Shown here: piece after piece, positions 9,456-17,206 of the stretch
Layout of the letters: each line of letters begins with the position of its first letter
Position numbering within the stretch: position 1 is the first letter of the stretch
NCBI GenBank assembly: GCA_020852535.1
Contig: JADZAO010000042.1
Span: forward strand, 1-24,334
Length of the DNA: 24,334 nucleotides
Source of the DNA: Paracoccaceae bacterium
GTDB lineage: Bacteria > Pseudomonadota > Alphaproteobacteria > Rhodobacterales > Rhodobacteraceae
Direction: 5' to 3'
Notes under the pieces: generated by a model
What the model was told of the DNA's origin: nothing
Databases searched by the model: none
The model's input: only the letters and a program-made list of their open reading frames with translations
Position numbers and translations under genes: made by a program

Positions 9456-9507
9456 AGTCCGTCTCCCTATATTTCATAGCCGCGTTTTAACGGCAATCGC
9501 CGAGCTT

Positions 9508-9522
9508 GTTCCCCAAGTGTTC
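9508..9522 (-). promoter_or_regulatory. SOS box (LexA operator) of recA
   Basis: Plus strand reads GTTC-CCCAAGT-GTTC, equivalent to GAAC-N7-GAAC in the recA direction. This is a perfect match to the alphaproteobacterial LexA site GTTC-N7-GTTC, a direct repeat unlike the E. coli palindrome. It covers the predicted recA transcription start, where bound LexA would block initiation. lexA itself is not in the window. Confidence 0.85.
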
Positions 9523-9527
9523 TCACC

Positions 9528-9556
9528 CTTATGAGCACAAAAAGAGAACATTGCAA
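9528..9556 (-). promoter_or_regulatory. recA core promoter with a degenerate SOS half-match in its spacer
   Basis: On the minus strand TTGCAA (9556-9551) and CATAAG (9533-9528) are separated by 17 bp, each matching the sigma-70 consensus at four of six bases. The spacer contains GTTC-TCTTTTT-GTGC (9549-9535), one base from the alphaproteobacterial SOS motif GTTC-N7-GTTC. Predicted transcription start is near 9521, giving a leader of about 65 nt. The sequence elements are seen directly; promoter activity is inferred. Confidence 0.55.
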
Positions 9557-9673
9557 ATAGTTTCTTGCAATTTTAGTTTGTATTCGAATGTTTAATGCTT
9601 GATTTGAACCAATGCTCCAGCATCGTATAATGAGAGACCCAAATTTTCAGGGATACGCACTGTATTGGTTTTT

Positions 9674-9908
9674 TTAACAACATCTAATGATGTTGGCCAC
9701 GTAAAAGACAAATTCAACCGCCATCGCTATCAGAAGCTGCGCAATCATCACCCTCGACAGATTAAAAGCCAACGCCCAACGGCGATTCCTTAAGCGCAAC
9801 GATCATGATCCACGACCAGACCCCCAGACTAAAGCCAGCACAAAAAACAGCTTTCAGACTGGAATATACCTGCCAACAGACCTCATTACGCCTTATAATC
9901 CTGCCACA
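9674..9908 (-). pseudogene. Possible frameshifted small membrane protein gene
   Basis: Two overlapping minus-strand frames look like pieces of one protein. The first (9908-9762) encodes a hydrophobic segment, VFCAGFSLGVWSWIMIVAL, and stops at TAA 9764-9762 directly after ESPLGVGF. The second continues with NLSRVMIAQLLIAMAVEF and ends at TAA 9676-9674 after VANIIRCC. Removing one T from the TTTT run at the junction (GGCTTTTAATC) joins them into about 77 residues with two membrane helices. There is no ATG in the first part, so the 5' end is also lost or uses a rare start. It lies 36 bp downstream of the rsmB-like gene on the same strand. I do not recognise the family. Chance open frames in T-rich DNA can look hydrophobic, so confidence is low. 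Confidence 0.3.
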
Positions 9909-9944
9909 TTATATGACGAACGAAAGCCTAAGAATGCATTATGT

Positions 9945-11084
9945 TCAGACTGCCCGGAGAACCGCGGCATAAAAACCGTCGCCACCTTCCAGCGGGGTAA
10001 ACCGCCGTTCCGCTTCAAGAGTCCAGCTCGGATGACGCGCCAAAAACGCCACAATCTGTGCAGCATTCTCGGCCTCAATCAACGAACAAGTGGTATAACC
10101 AATCGCACCTCCTGCTCGGACTAGGGTTGTAGCACGATCAAGAATCGCGGACTGCACCTCTGTCAGAAACTGTAACCGCACGGCATCCAGCGCCCATTTT
10201 CCCTGTGGGTCGCGTCGCCAGCTTCCCGATCCAGAGCAGGGCACATCGGTGAGTACAAAGTCATACAGTCCTGCGCTTTCGGGCGTTGAGATGATCTTGA
10301 TCAAAACGCCCGCCCGTTTAGCCCGTGCTGGCAGATCCGACATGCGCCGCACATCAATGTCATAGGCGTGCAACACCATTTTTGCCCGTGCCGCCATCGC
10401 CAGCGTTTTACCGCCACCTCCGGCACAAAGATCCAGCACCCGCATCCCGTCACACAAAGGCAGCATCTCAACTACGGCCTGCGATGCAGCATCCTGCAAC
10501 TCGACACGACCACTCGCATAAGCTTCACTTGCCTGAACCTTACGCGCCCCACCTGTAACGCATAACGCCGAAGCGGCGAGAGGGTGCGACTCGGACGTGA
10601 TTCCTTCTTTCGCCAGCGCGGCTATGGCCGCAGCACGGCTTCCCCGTGCCAAATTAACTCGCAAGAAAACGGGCGCTCTTTGCCACATCGCCTGCATAAC
10701 AGGAACAAACGCATCACCAAGGCTTTCCACCAAAATCGGACCAAGCCAGTCAGGGCAATCCAACATCTCGAGCCCCTGCGGTTCGCGCCCAAGGGCTTCA
10801 GACATCGCAGGCGCATAGGCCTCACCCGAGAACAGCGCCTCCTGCCCTGACGCCCGCGCCCAACCAAGCACCAGACCATATCCGGTATCCCCCCCGCCCA
10901 AGGCACCAAAAGACCGCCGACGCCGCAGTGCATCATAGACGATATCGCGCACCGCCGCCCTGTCACCGGATCCGGCATACCGACTGGCCCGCCCCCAATT
11001 CATCAGCGCCACCTCGGACGGCTGTCCACCAAGAATACGATCCAAAATGCCGATGGCAGCAGCGACCCGTGCAGCAGGAGTCAT
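9945..11084 (-). CDS. RsmB/NOP family SAM-dependent rRNA cytosine-5 methyltransferase
   Basis: It transfers a methyl group from S-adenosylmethionine to C5 of a cytosine in RNA, most likely 16S rRNA. The 379-residue protein has an N-terminal NusB-like helical region (about 1-130) and a Rossmann methyltransferase domain: SAM-binding VLDLCAGGGGKT (216-227), motif IV DVPCSGSGSWRRDP (280-293, Cys283) and motif VI YTTCSL (330-335, with the nucleophile Cys333). Both cysteines of the two-cysteine RNA m5C mechanism are present. GAGGAG precedes the ATG. Placement downstream of guaB is usual in Rhodobacteraceae. The exact target (C967 as in E. coli RsmB, or another site) cannot be decided from sequence, so I give no symbol. 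Confidence 0.92.
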   Translation of the reverse strand: MTPAARVAAAIGILDRILGGQPSEVALMNWGRASRYAGSGDRAAVRDIVYDALRRRRSFGALGGGDTGYGLVLGWARASGQEALFSGEAYAPAMSEALGREPQGLEMLDCPDWLGPILVESLGDAFVPVMQAMWQRAPVFLRVNLARGSRAAAIAALAKEGITSESHPLAASALCVTGGARKVQASEAYASGRVELQDAASQAVVEMLPLCDGMRVLDLCAGGGGKTLAMAARAKMVLHAYDIDVRRMSDLPARAKRAGVLIKIISTPESAGLYDFVLTDVPCSGSGSWRRDPQGKWALDAVRLQFLTEVQSAILDRATTLVRAGGAIGYTTCSLIEAENAAQIVAFLARHPSWTLEAERRFTPLEGGDGFYAAVLRAV

Positions 11085-11097
11085 GTCTTCCGCTCCT

Positions 11098-11217
11098 CTA
11101 ATATATTACTGCAATCAACCACGATAGTTGTTCCGTTTTCATAAGAAGCCCCTTCCGAGACTGCTCCTCAAACCGTTCCGACTCGTCTTCAGGCTCATCT
11201 GCATCAGACCAGATCAT
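11098..11217 (-). CDS. Possible short acidic protein upstream of the rsmB-like gene
   Basis: A 39-codon frame starting MIWSDADEPEDESERF and ending SWLIAVIY stops 13 nt before the rsmB-like ATG, with the ribosome binding site of the latter overlapping its end. The open frame extends 5 codons further to a GTG at 11232. The first half is strongly acidic and uses mixed codons as a real gene would. There is no clear ribosome binding site of its own and I do not recognise a family. It may be a leader peptide coupled to rsmB, a remnant of a longer gene, or chance. Confidence 0.25.
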   Translation of the reverse strand: MIWSDADEPEDESERFEEQSRKGLLMKTEQLSWLIAVIY

Positions 11218-11430
11218 CCGCGCCCGCGCCACGACCCTGTCTTACTACTCATCGAGATCACTTCGAACCATTCCCGCCTACTTTATCACCAAACAGCCCC
11301 CACCACTGTTCCATCATAGGGGTAACACGACGAAAGCAAGACACAGCGGGCTATAATTCCAGCGACAGACAGACCGAAACACCATTGAGCTTCACCGCCA
11401 TCATCCGTCGTTAAGCACGGTTTTGAAGCG

Positions 11431-11460
11431 AGAAAGCCGTGTCAGATGACGCGGCTTTCT
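11431..11460 (-). terminator. Terminator hairpin of guaB
   Basis: A nearly perfect 30-nt hairpin: AGAAAGCCG, one mismatch, GTCA, a 2-nt turn, TGAC, then CGGCTTTCT. It lies 18 nt past the guaB stop. In the guaB direction the 3' arm ends in CTTTCT but has no long U tract, so termination may be partial or the hairpin may mainly protect the 3' end. Confidence 0.7.
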
Positions 11461-11477
11461 GGTAGTAAAAGATCGGA

Positions 11478-12926
11478 TCAACCCAACCGATAATTAGGAC
11501 TTTCTCGCGTAATCTGTACGTCATGCACATGGGATTCTTTCAAGCCCGCGCCGGTAATACGGACAAACTGGCAGTTCTTGCGCATCTCAGCGACCGTAGC
11601 GCAACCTGTATAACCCATAGCAGCCCGCAAACCACCGACCATCTGGTGGATTACTGTCGCCACCGCCCCCTTGTAGGGCACCTGTCCTTCAATCCCTTCG
11701 GGCACCAGTTTATCGCTCGCGGCATCCCTCTGGAAATACCGATCCGCTGATCCCCGCGCCATCGCACCAAGGCTGCCCATGCCGCGATAAGCCTTGAAGG
11801 AGCGACCGTTCCACAAAATCATCTCGCCGGGGCTTTCGTCTGTTCCAGCAATAGCTGAGCCCACCATCGCGCAAGAAGCACCCGCCGCGATGACCTTAGC
11901 GAAATCACCAGAATATCTGATTCCGCCATCCGCAATAACAGGAATATCTCCTGCCGCCCGCGCCGAATCCATAATAGCGGTCAGTTGCGGCACACCAACG
12001 CCTGCCACACTACGAGTGGTGCAGATCGATCCCGGCCCGATGCCCACTTTTACCGCATCTGCCCCCGCACCCATCAACGCCTGCGTTGCCTCGCTCGTAG
12101 CCACGTTTCCGGCCATGACTTGCACGGTATTATACAGCTTCTTGATCTGCTCAACCGCCCGCGCCACACCTTCGGAATGGCCATGCGCGGTGTCGATAAC
12201 CACCATATCTACTCCCGCCTCAATCAATGCCTGTGAGCGTTCGAAGCCCGCATCACCTACGCTAGAGGCCGCAGCAACCCGAAGCCGCCCCATCTCATCC
12301 TTGCAAGCATGCGGATTTAGCACAGCCTTTTCAGTGTCTTTCAATGTCAAAAGACCCGTCAGCACGCCCTTGCCATCAGTCACCAAAAGCTTTTCGATCC
12401 GCCGCGCCTTCATCAAACTAATCGCAGCATCACGGTCCACAGGTTCACGCAGCAGGGCAAGATTTTCCGAAGACATCATCACCGAAACCGGCGTCTTGTC
12501 ATCGCTGGCAAAGCGCATGTCGCGATTGGTTACGATGCCCACCACACGACCTGCATCGTCAACCACTGGAAAACCGGTGATATTATAGCGCTCCATCAGC
12601 ACTTTAGCATCTGCCAGAGTCTGGTCGGGCGTCAACGTGATTGGCGCATAGACCACACCGCTTTCAAAACGTTTTACCCGCCGTACTTCGTGGGCCTGCG
12701 CTTCGGTATCCAAATTACGGTGGATCACACCAATCCCACCTGCTTGAGCCATCGCAATTGCCATGCGCCCTTCAGTCACAGTATCCATCGCGCTCGAAAG
12801 GAGCGGAATGTTCATGCGAATCTCTTTTGTAACAAAAGTAGATGTATCGACTTCAGACGGCAGCACGGAACTCGCCGCCGGAACCAACAATACATCATCA
12901 CAGGTCAAAGCCTCGCGAATCTCCAT
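11478..12926 (-). CDS. guaB: Inosine-5'-monophosphate dehydrogenase
   Basis: It oxidises IMP to XMP with NAD+, the rate-limiting step to GMP, in the cytosol. The 482-residue protein starts MEIREALTCDDVLLVPA. It has an (alpha/beta)8 barrel interrupted by two CBS domains (about residues 92-205), which bind adenine or guanine nucleotides and adjust activity. The active-site loop GIGPGSICTTR places the catalytic Cys at residue 302, and the flap region contains YRGMGSLGAM. I start at ATG 12926 because GGAGG lies 8 nt upstream and the family begins there. The frame is open 31 codons further, but that part is arginine-rich leader. A hairpin-rich 5' leader precedes it and a strong hairpin follows. 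Confidence 0.97.
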   Translation of the reverse strand: MEIREALTCDDVLLVPAASSVLPSEVDTSTFVTKEIRMNIPLLSSAMDTVTEGRMAIAMAQAGGIGVIHRNLDTEAQAHEVRRVKRFESGVVYAPITLTPDQTLADAKVLMERYNITGFPVVDDAGRVVGIVTNRDMRFASDDKTPVSVMMSSENLALLREPVDRDAAISLMKARRIEKLLVTDGKGVLTGLLTLKDTEKAVLNPHACKDEMGRLRVAAASSVGDAGFERSQALIEAGVDMVVIDTAHGHSEGVARAVEQIKKLYNTVQVMAGNVATSEATQALMGAGADAVKVGIGPGSICTTRSVAGVGVPQLTAIMDSARAAGDIPVIADGGIRYSGDFAKVIAAGASCAMVGSAIAGTDESPGEMILWNGRSFKAYRGMGSLGAMARGSADRYFQRDAASDKLVPEGIEGQVPYKGAVATVIHQMVGGLRAAMGYTGCATVAEMRKNCQFVRITGAGLKESHVHDVQITRESPNYRLG

Positions 12927-12972
12927 GGGTCGCCTCCGTGGAACTGATCGTTTGGCGGTTCCCCATTTCACG

Positions 12973-13017
12973 ACCCGTTGCGCTACGCAAGCGGTAATCC
13001 CCACGCGCCGCGGGCGC
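12973..13017 (-). promoter_or_regulatory. Two hairpins in the guaB 5' leader
   Basis: Read on the minus strand, GCGCC-CGC-GGCGC (13017-13005) is followed by a hairpin whose arms are ACC and TTGCG, closed by CGCAA and GGT, with a symmetric 2x2 internal loop (12995-12973). The first is a perfect 5-bp GC stem. Both lie 47-91 nt before the guaB ATG. They could form a structured regulatory leader. I do not recognise a known riboswitch class. Confidence 0.35.
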
Positions 13018-13150
13018 ACCTAACACTTGGGTGATAAAAAGAATATTTAAATCAAGATGAAAGCTGAGGTAGCGCAAACGTAAGCTACAAAAATATCCCA
13101 AAATTACAGAAAGAAGCTTCCATTTTACACCTTATCTGTGGGTCCTCTAG

Positions 13151-13267
13151 ATGCAGACTTGGCGCAATCAAAAAAGAAATATCATGTTTGTCATCATGGC
13201 CATCTCCGATACCTTGGCCAATATCGCGGGCCTTACCATTGCCCGAATATGGGTCGTGTTGATCTAA
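13151..13267 (+). CDS. Possible 38-residue single-pass membrane peptide
   Basis: The frame starts MQTWRNQKRNIMFVIMAISD, with a basic N-terminus followed by a hydrophobic stretch to the end (IARIWVVLI). Most codons from about position 16 on end in G or C (GCC, ATC, TCC, ACC, GCG, GGC), like true genes here and unlike the A/T-rich spacer around it. It stops 3 bp before the convergent dehydrogenase stop. No good ribosome binding site is visible and I know no family. It may be a small membrane protein or the end of a degraded gene. Confidence 0.3.
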   Translation: MQTWRNQKRNIMFVIMAISDTLANIAGLTIARIWVVLI

Positions 13268-13270
13268 GCT

Positions 13271-14134
13271 TTAACGCAAACGCCGGATCAGGCTTGACGT
13301 ATCGTTACGGCCACCGCCGATCTGTTGCACCTCCTTATAAAACTGGTCCACCAACGCTGTAACAGGCAAGCTCGCCCCGATCTCATCCGCCATTTCTAGG
13401 CAAATCTTGAGGTCTTTGCGCATCCAATCAACGGCAAAGCCAAAATCAAAACTCCCCGCCAGCATACTCTTGTGACGATTAACCATCTGCCATGACCCTG
13501 CCGCACCATGACTAATCACCTCGATCACTGCCTCACCATCGAGCCCGGCCTTCTCTCCAAAGGCAAGCGCCTCGGCTAGACCCTGCATCAGTCCCGCGAT
13601 ACAAATCTGGTTCATCATCTTGGCGATCTGCCCTGCCCCGCTCTCGCCTAGCCGCTTGCAAATCCGCGCATAGGCCGCGATCACAGGCTCAACACGCGCA
13701 TAATCGGCCTCACTGCCGCCGCACATCACGGAAAGGGCACCATTCTCAGCCCCTGCCTGTCCCCCCGAGACCGGCGCATCTACAAAGCCAATACCTGACT
13801 CCGCTGCAATCGCCGCGAGTTCTCGAGTAACTTGCACCGAAACCGTGGTATGGTCGACTAACAACGTACCCGAAGCCATGCCAGCAAAAACCCCATCCTT
13901 CCCGATGCAGACCGATCGCAGGTCGTCGTCGTTTCCGACACAAACTAGCACCAGTTCTGCTCCCCCTGCCGCCTCACGCGGTGTTTCCGCCATCCGCCCA
14001 CCATAAGCGGCAACCCATACTTCGGATCGCACCAGAGTTCGATTATAAACCGTCACCTCATGCCCCTTGGTCACAAGATGCCGCGCCATCGGCCCACCCA
14101 TTACGCCTAAACCCAAAAAAGCCAGTTTTGCCAT
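13271..14134 (-). CDS. NAD(P)-dependent beta-hydroxyacid dehydrogenase (3-hydroxyisobutyrate dehydrogenase family)
   Basis: A 287-residue oxidoreductase of the family that includes 3-hydroxyisobutyrate dehydrogenase, tartronate semialdehyde reductase and GLYR-type succinic or glyoxylate reductases. It has the Rossmann motif GLGVMGGPMA (8-17), the substrate-binding motif DAPVSGG (119-125), GESGAGQIAKMMN with catalytic Lys172 and Asn175, and the C-terminal helical domain with KDLKICLEMADE. I start at ATG 14134 (MAKLAFLGLG), with AAAGG about 9 nt upstream. A TTG at 14143 has no room for a ribosome binding site. It is divergent from the penicillin acylase gene across 103 bp. The substrate cannot be told from sequence, and the residue pattern does not single out one subfamily. 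Confidence 0.9.
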   Translation of the reverse strand: MAKLAFLGLGVMGGPMARHLVTKGHEVTVYNRTLVRSEVWVAAYGGRMAETPREAAGGAELVLVCVGNDDDLRSVCIGKDGVFAGMASGTLLVDHTTVSVQVTRELAAIAAESGIGFVDAPVSGGQAGAENGALSVMCGGSEADYARVEPVIAAYARICKRLGESGAGQIAKMMNQICIAGLMQGLAEALAFGEKAGLDGEAVIEVISHGAAGSWQMVNRHKSMLAGSFDFGFAVDWMRKDLKICLEMADEIGASLPVTALVDQFYKEVQQIGGGRNDTSSLIRRLR

Positions 14135-14237
14135 GCCGCTCAACCTTTGCAGATACGTTGCCCTTTGGCCTGTTCTGGACTAGGAAACCATCGCACACCA
14201 GCCGTTAAGAACGCCCTTCTCAAAGAACTGACCCCAA

Positions 14238-16703
14238 ATGTATCTCGTTTTCCGTTGGCTCATGCGCCTCCTAATTGGCCTGATAGTTCTGGGCATCTTC
14301 GTGCCGGTGATCGGTTACTATTTTCTCTCGCGCTCGCTACCCGACTATTCAGCTGATTATACGCTGCCCGGCCTAACAGCTCCGGTTGAAGTGGTCCGCA
14401 ACAACAATAACGTCCCACATATCTTCGGAAAGACCGATTCCGATGTATTCTATGCATTGGGCTTTGCCCATGCGCAGGATCGACTCTGGCAGATGACCAT
14501 GCTGCGCCGCACGGTGCAGGGGCGCCTGTCCGAAGTTTTTGGCCCCCGCACGCTGCGCATAGATGAATTGATCCGCCGCTTCGATCTTTACAGCCTCGCC
14601 CAGTCATCGCTTGAAGCGCAAGACGCTGCCACGAAAACGGCACTGGAAGCCTATTCCCGCGGCGTCAATGCATGGATCACGCAGATAAACAAAGATGCAC
14701 TTGGCCGTGGCGCCCCAGAATTCTTTTTCTTCTCAAACGAAATCGAAACCTGGCAGCCTGCCGATTCGATAGCCTTGATCAAGCTGATGGCGCTGCAGCT
14801 CTCGGGACAACTGGAATCCGAAGTTCTTCGCGCCCGCTTATCGCTGATTCTACCTACACCGCGCATGAAAGACATTCTACCCGACGATCCAAGTCAGGGG
14901 ATCATGGCACTCCCCGGTTACGCCAACCTCGTGCCTAGTGTGCGTCCTTCGACCGCAGCGCTGCGTATAGCCGAGCTTGGCCCGCTTTCGCCATTTTCAA
15001 CCCGTGACATGGCGGGGGCGTCAAACGCATGGGCGGCGGCCCCCAACCGATCGGCGGCTGGCGGTTCACTGCTCGCCAACGACCCGCATCTTGCTTTTAC
15101 GGCACCGACGCTATGGTATCTGGTACGGCTGCAATTACAATCTGGCGGCATAATTGGGGCCACCATCCCCGGCATTCCTGCAATCCTCGTAGGTCGATCA
15201 GATGTACTAGGCTGGGGTCTGACATCAAGTTATCTCGACGATGAAGACCTGTTCATCGAAGAAATAAATTCTGCAAACCCCGAAGAGTACAAAACTCAAA
15301 TCGGTTGGAAACCCTTCCTAACACGCCAATCGATCATCAAGGTCAAGGATTCCCCTCCAGTCACCATCACCCTACGTTGGACCGACAACGGCCCCGTGCT
15401 GCCGGGCAGCCATTACAATCTCAACTCAATCACACCTGCGGGCCATGTCGTCTCCCTGTCATGGACTGGGCTTTCGGGAAGCGACACCACTATGACTTCG
15501 GTCATCCGGCTAATGCAATCAAAAACCGTCGATAAGGCAATTGAGGCCGGGCGACTTTTCATCGCGCCATCCCAAAACTTAATGCTAGCCGACCAGAAAG
15601 GTATCGCGCTGCAAGTCGTGGGGAGCATGCCCCGTCGCGATCCTGCCAACCAAAGCAAAGGCCGTATGCCACAACTAGGCTGGATCGCCGCCAACCGCTG
15701 GCAAGGCATGTTCTCCTATGAGGAAAACCCGCGTGAGGTGAACCCTCGCGCGGGCCTAATCGGCAACACCAACAACAAAACCGTGGACCGCCCATTTCCG
15801 CGGCATGTCAGCTACGACTGGGGCGACAATCAGCGTATCCAGCGCTGGCTGTCACTAATGAAAACGCGCGAAGTCCATACCCGTGAAAGCTTCATCGAGG
15901 CACAGCTCGACACCGTTTCATTCACCGCCCGCTCTCTACTGCCCCTGATCGGCGCAGATCTTTGGTTCACGGGCGAGGCTGCGGCAGAGGGCACACACGA
16001 ACACCTACGTCAGCAAGCGCTTGAACTGCTGGCCGCCTGGAACGGTGAAATGAACGAACACCTACCTGAGCCATTGATCTATCAAGCATGGCTCAGCGCC
16101 TTGCAAGACAGGCTGATCCGCGATGACCTCGGCCCCTTGGCCGAAACCTTTACCCATGTAGAACCTCTGCTAATCGAACGTGTTTATCGAAACATCAACG
16201 GTGCAAGCATCTGGTGCGATGTGGTTCAATCGGCGCAAATCGAAAGCTGCACCGAGATCGCCCGGATGGCACTGGATGATGCACTGTTAAAGCTGAAGAA
16301 AACCTACGGCCTCAACCCAGAAAGCTGGCGCTGGGGCGATGCCCACCTTGCCGTGCAAAACCATCCTATTCTCGGTGAAATGCCAATCGTGCGCTATTTT
16401 GTAAACATTATCCAATCGACCAGCGGTGACGACAGCACCCTCATGCGCGGTGTGACAAAAGGCAAAGGCCCTAACCCGTTTCTCAATGTTCAGGGTGCAG
16501 GCTATCGCGGTGTCTATGACTTTGCCGATCCCGATTCATCGGTCTTCATCACCTCAACCGGTCAGTCCGGTCACCCGTTGTCGCGTTTTTATGACAATCT
16601 TGGCGAACTCTGGCGGCGCGGAGAATATGTACCAATGTCTCTCGATCCCGAACTTGCCCGTGCAGCCGCCGTGGGGATCACCCATCTGACGCCGACCCCA
16701 TGA
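14238..16703 (+). CDS. Penicillin acylase family N-terminal nucleophile hydrolase, membrane-anchored
   Basis: Members hydrolyse amide bonds of penicillins, N-acyl-homoserine lactones or related acyl amides in the periplasm. The 821-residue precursor has an uncleaved-looking signal anchor at about 9-31 (LMRLLIGLIVLGIFVPVIGY), then the alpha-chain region with the conserved VPHIFGKTDSDVFYALGFAHAQ. Autocatalytic processing is expected just before Ser262 in GASNAW, which becomes the N-terminal nucleophile. NDPHLAF follows in the beta chain, as in the family. Length and residues indicate an active enzyme. The ribosome binding site is weak (AAAGAA). No beta-lactam or quorum-sensing gene is adjacent, so the substrate is unknown. 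AHL acylase or a role in cell-envelope amide metabolism are both possible. Confidence 0.92.
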   Translation: MYLVFRWLMRLLIGLIVLGIFVPVIGYYFLSRSLPDYSADYTLPGLTAPVEVVRNNNNVPHIFGKTDSDVFYALGFAHAQDRLWQMTMLRRTVQGRLSEVFGPRTLRIDELIRRFDLYSLAQSSLEAQDAATKTALEAYSRGVNAWITQINKDALGRGAPEFFFFSNEIETWQPADSIALIKLMALQLSGQLESEVLRARLSLILPTPRMKDILPDDPSQGIMALPGYANLVPSVRPSTAALRIAELGPLSPFSTRDMAGASNAWAAAPNRSAAGGSLLANDPHLAFTAPTLWYLVRLQLQSGGIIGATIPGIPAILVGRSDVLGWGLTSSYLDDEDLFIEEINSANPEEYKTQIGWKPFLTRQSIIKVKDSPPVTITLRWTDNGPVLPGSHYNLNSITPAGHVVSLSWTGLSGSDTTMTSVIRLMQSKTVDKAIEAGRLFIAPSQNLMLADQKGIALQVVGSMPRRDPANQSKGRMPQLGWIAANRWQGMFSYEENPREVNPRAGLIGNTNNKTVDRPFPRHVSYDWGDNQRIQRWLSLMKTREVHTRESFIEAQLDTVSFTARSLLPLIGADLWFTGEAAAEGTHEHLRQQALELLAAWNGEMNEHLPEPLIYQAWLSALQDRLIRDDLGPLAETFTHVEPLLIERVYRNINGASIWCDVVQSAQIESCTEIARMALDDALLKLKKTYGLNPESWRWGDAHLAVQNHPILGEMPIVRYFVNIIQSTSGDDSTLMRGVTKGKGPNPFLNVQGAGYRGVYDFADPDSSVFITSTGQSGHPLSRFYDNLGELWRRGEYVPMSLDPELARAAAVGITHLTPTP

Positions 16704-17206
16704 TTTTTGCGTAGTAGCTAATCCCGCGCCATACGTCACTAGTCGCAACTTTAATATGAAGCGCTTGATAAAAACAGCAACTAATTGGCAGTAATGGCCA
16801 CGAAGCGATAGATACCGTGATCCGCAACCTGTTCACCATCCACGACATATATAAAGTGGTTCGAGGCCGACCTACGCAACGTGCCCTCGCTAAAATGGCT
16901 TGCTCATATGAGCTTTGTCAAAATCGGAAAAGTGAGCCGCACAATACAATGCTCCAGCTCGGTCTAACTCCGCACTATTTCACGCCACATCGGCGCTGAT
17001 CACCTTCATTGCTGCTTATCGTATCTCCACCAACGTTAACGCAATCAACGTGGTCACCGGCCCGACTAGACCTAGCAGGATACAAAATTTCTTATCCAAA
17101 GTCCCTTAGCCTCAGGCACGTCGCCATCAGCTTAGACATAGAAATACTTCCTACAGATAAATTTTTTATAGTTTAATGTATTACTAGGATAACGCGAGAC
17201 CTTAGC
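16704..17206. other. 503-bp spacer between the acylase and hflX stops
   Basis: The two flanking genes converge here. No intact gene is visible. Most of the minus strand between 16781 and 17099 is the possible decayed gene. No clear terminator hairpin is seen for either neighbour. Confidence 0.5.
16781..17099 (-). pseudogene. Possible decayed gene for a small membrane-anchored protein
   Basis: One minus-strand frame begins at TTG 17099 with a typical N-terminal anchor (DKKFCILLGLVGPVTTLIAL). It is interrupted by TAA (17018-17016) and TGA (16982-16980), continues with NSAELDRAGALYCAAHF and DFDKAHMSKPF, and hits TAG at 16892-16890. Removing one T from the TTTT run there moves into the frame that reads SEGTLRR and VVDGEQVADHGIYRFVAI and ends at TAG 16783-16781. 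The sum is about 105 codons with two nonsense changes and one frameshift. The pieces look protein-like and use ordinary codons for this genome. It starts 108 bp downstream of hflX, same strand. I do not recognise the family. Part of the signal could be chance. Confidence 0.38.

Larger units (their letters stand above)
12927..13270. other. 344-bp spacer upstream of guaB
   Basis: The guaB-proximal third holds the leader hairpins. The middle (about 13025-13135) is A/T-rich and should contain the guaB promoter, but no hexamer pair stands out. The distal part holds the possible 38-codon plus-strand frame. Confidence 0.5.

Noticed and set aside
9678..9695. Inverted repeat CAACATC-TAAT-GATGTTG
   Set aside because: For the minus-strand transcripts it is followed by A, not U, so it does not fit a terminator. 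The stem is short and may be chance.
11255..11285. GGTTCGAA on the minus strand resembling a tRNA T-loop
   Set aside because: No acceptor stem, anticodon arm or CCA can be built around it.
12927..13019. 31-codon in-frame extension of guaB
   Set aside because: The arginine-rich stretch is not part of IMP dehydrogenase, and GGAGG fixes the start at 12926.
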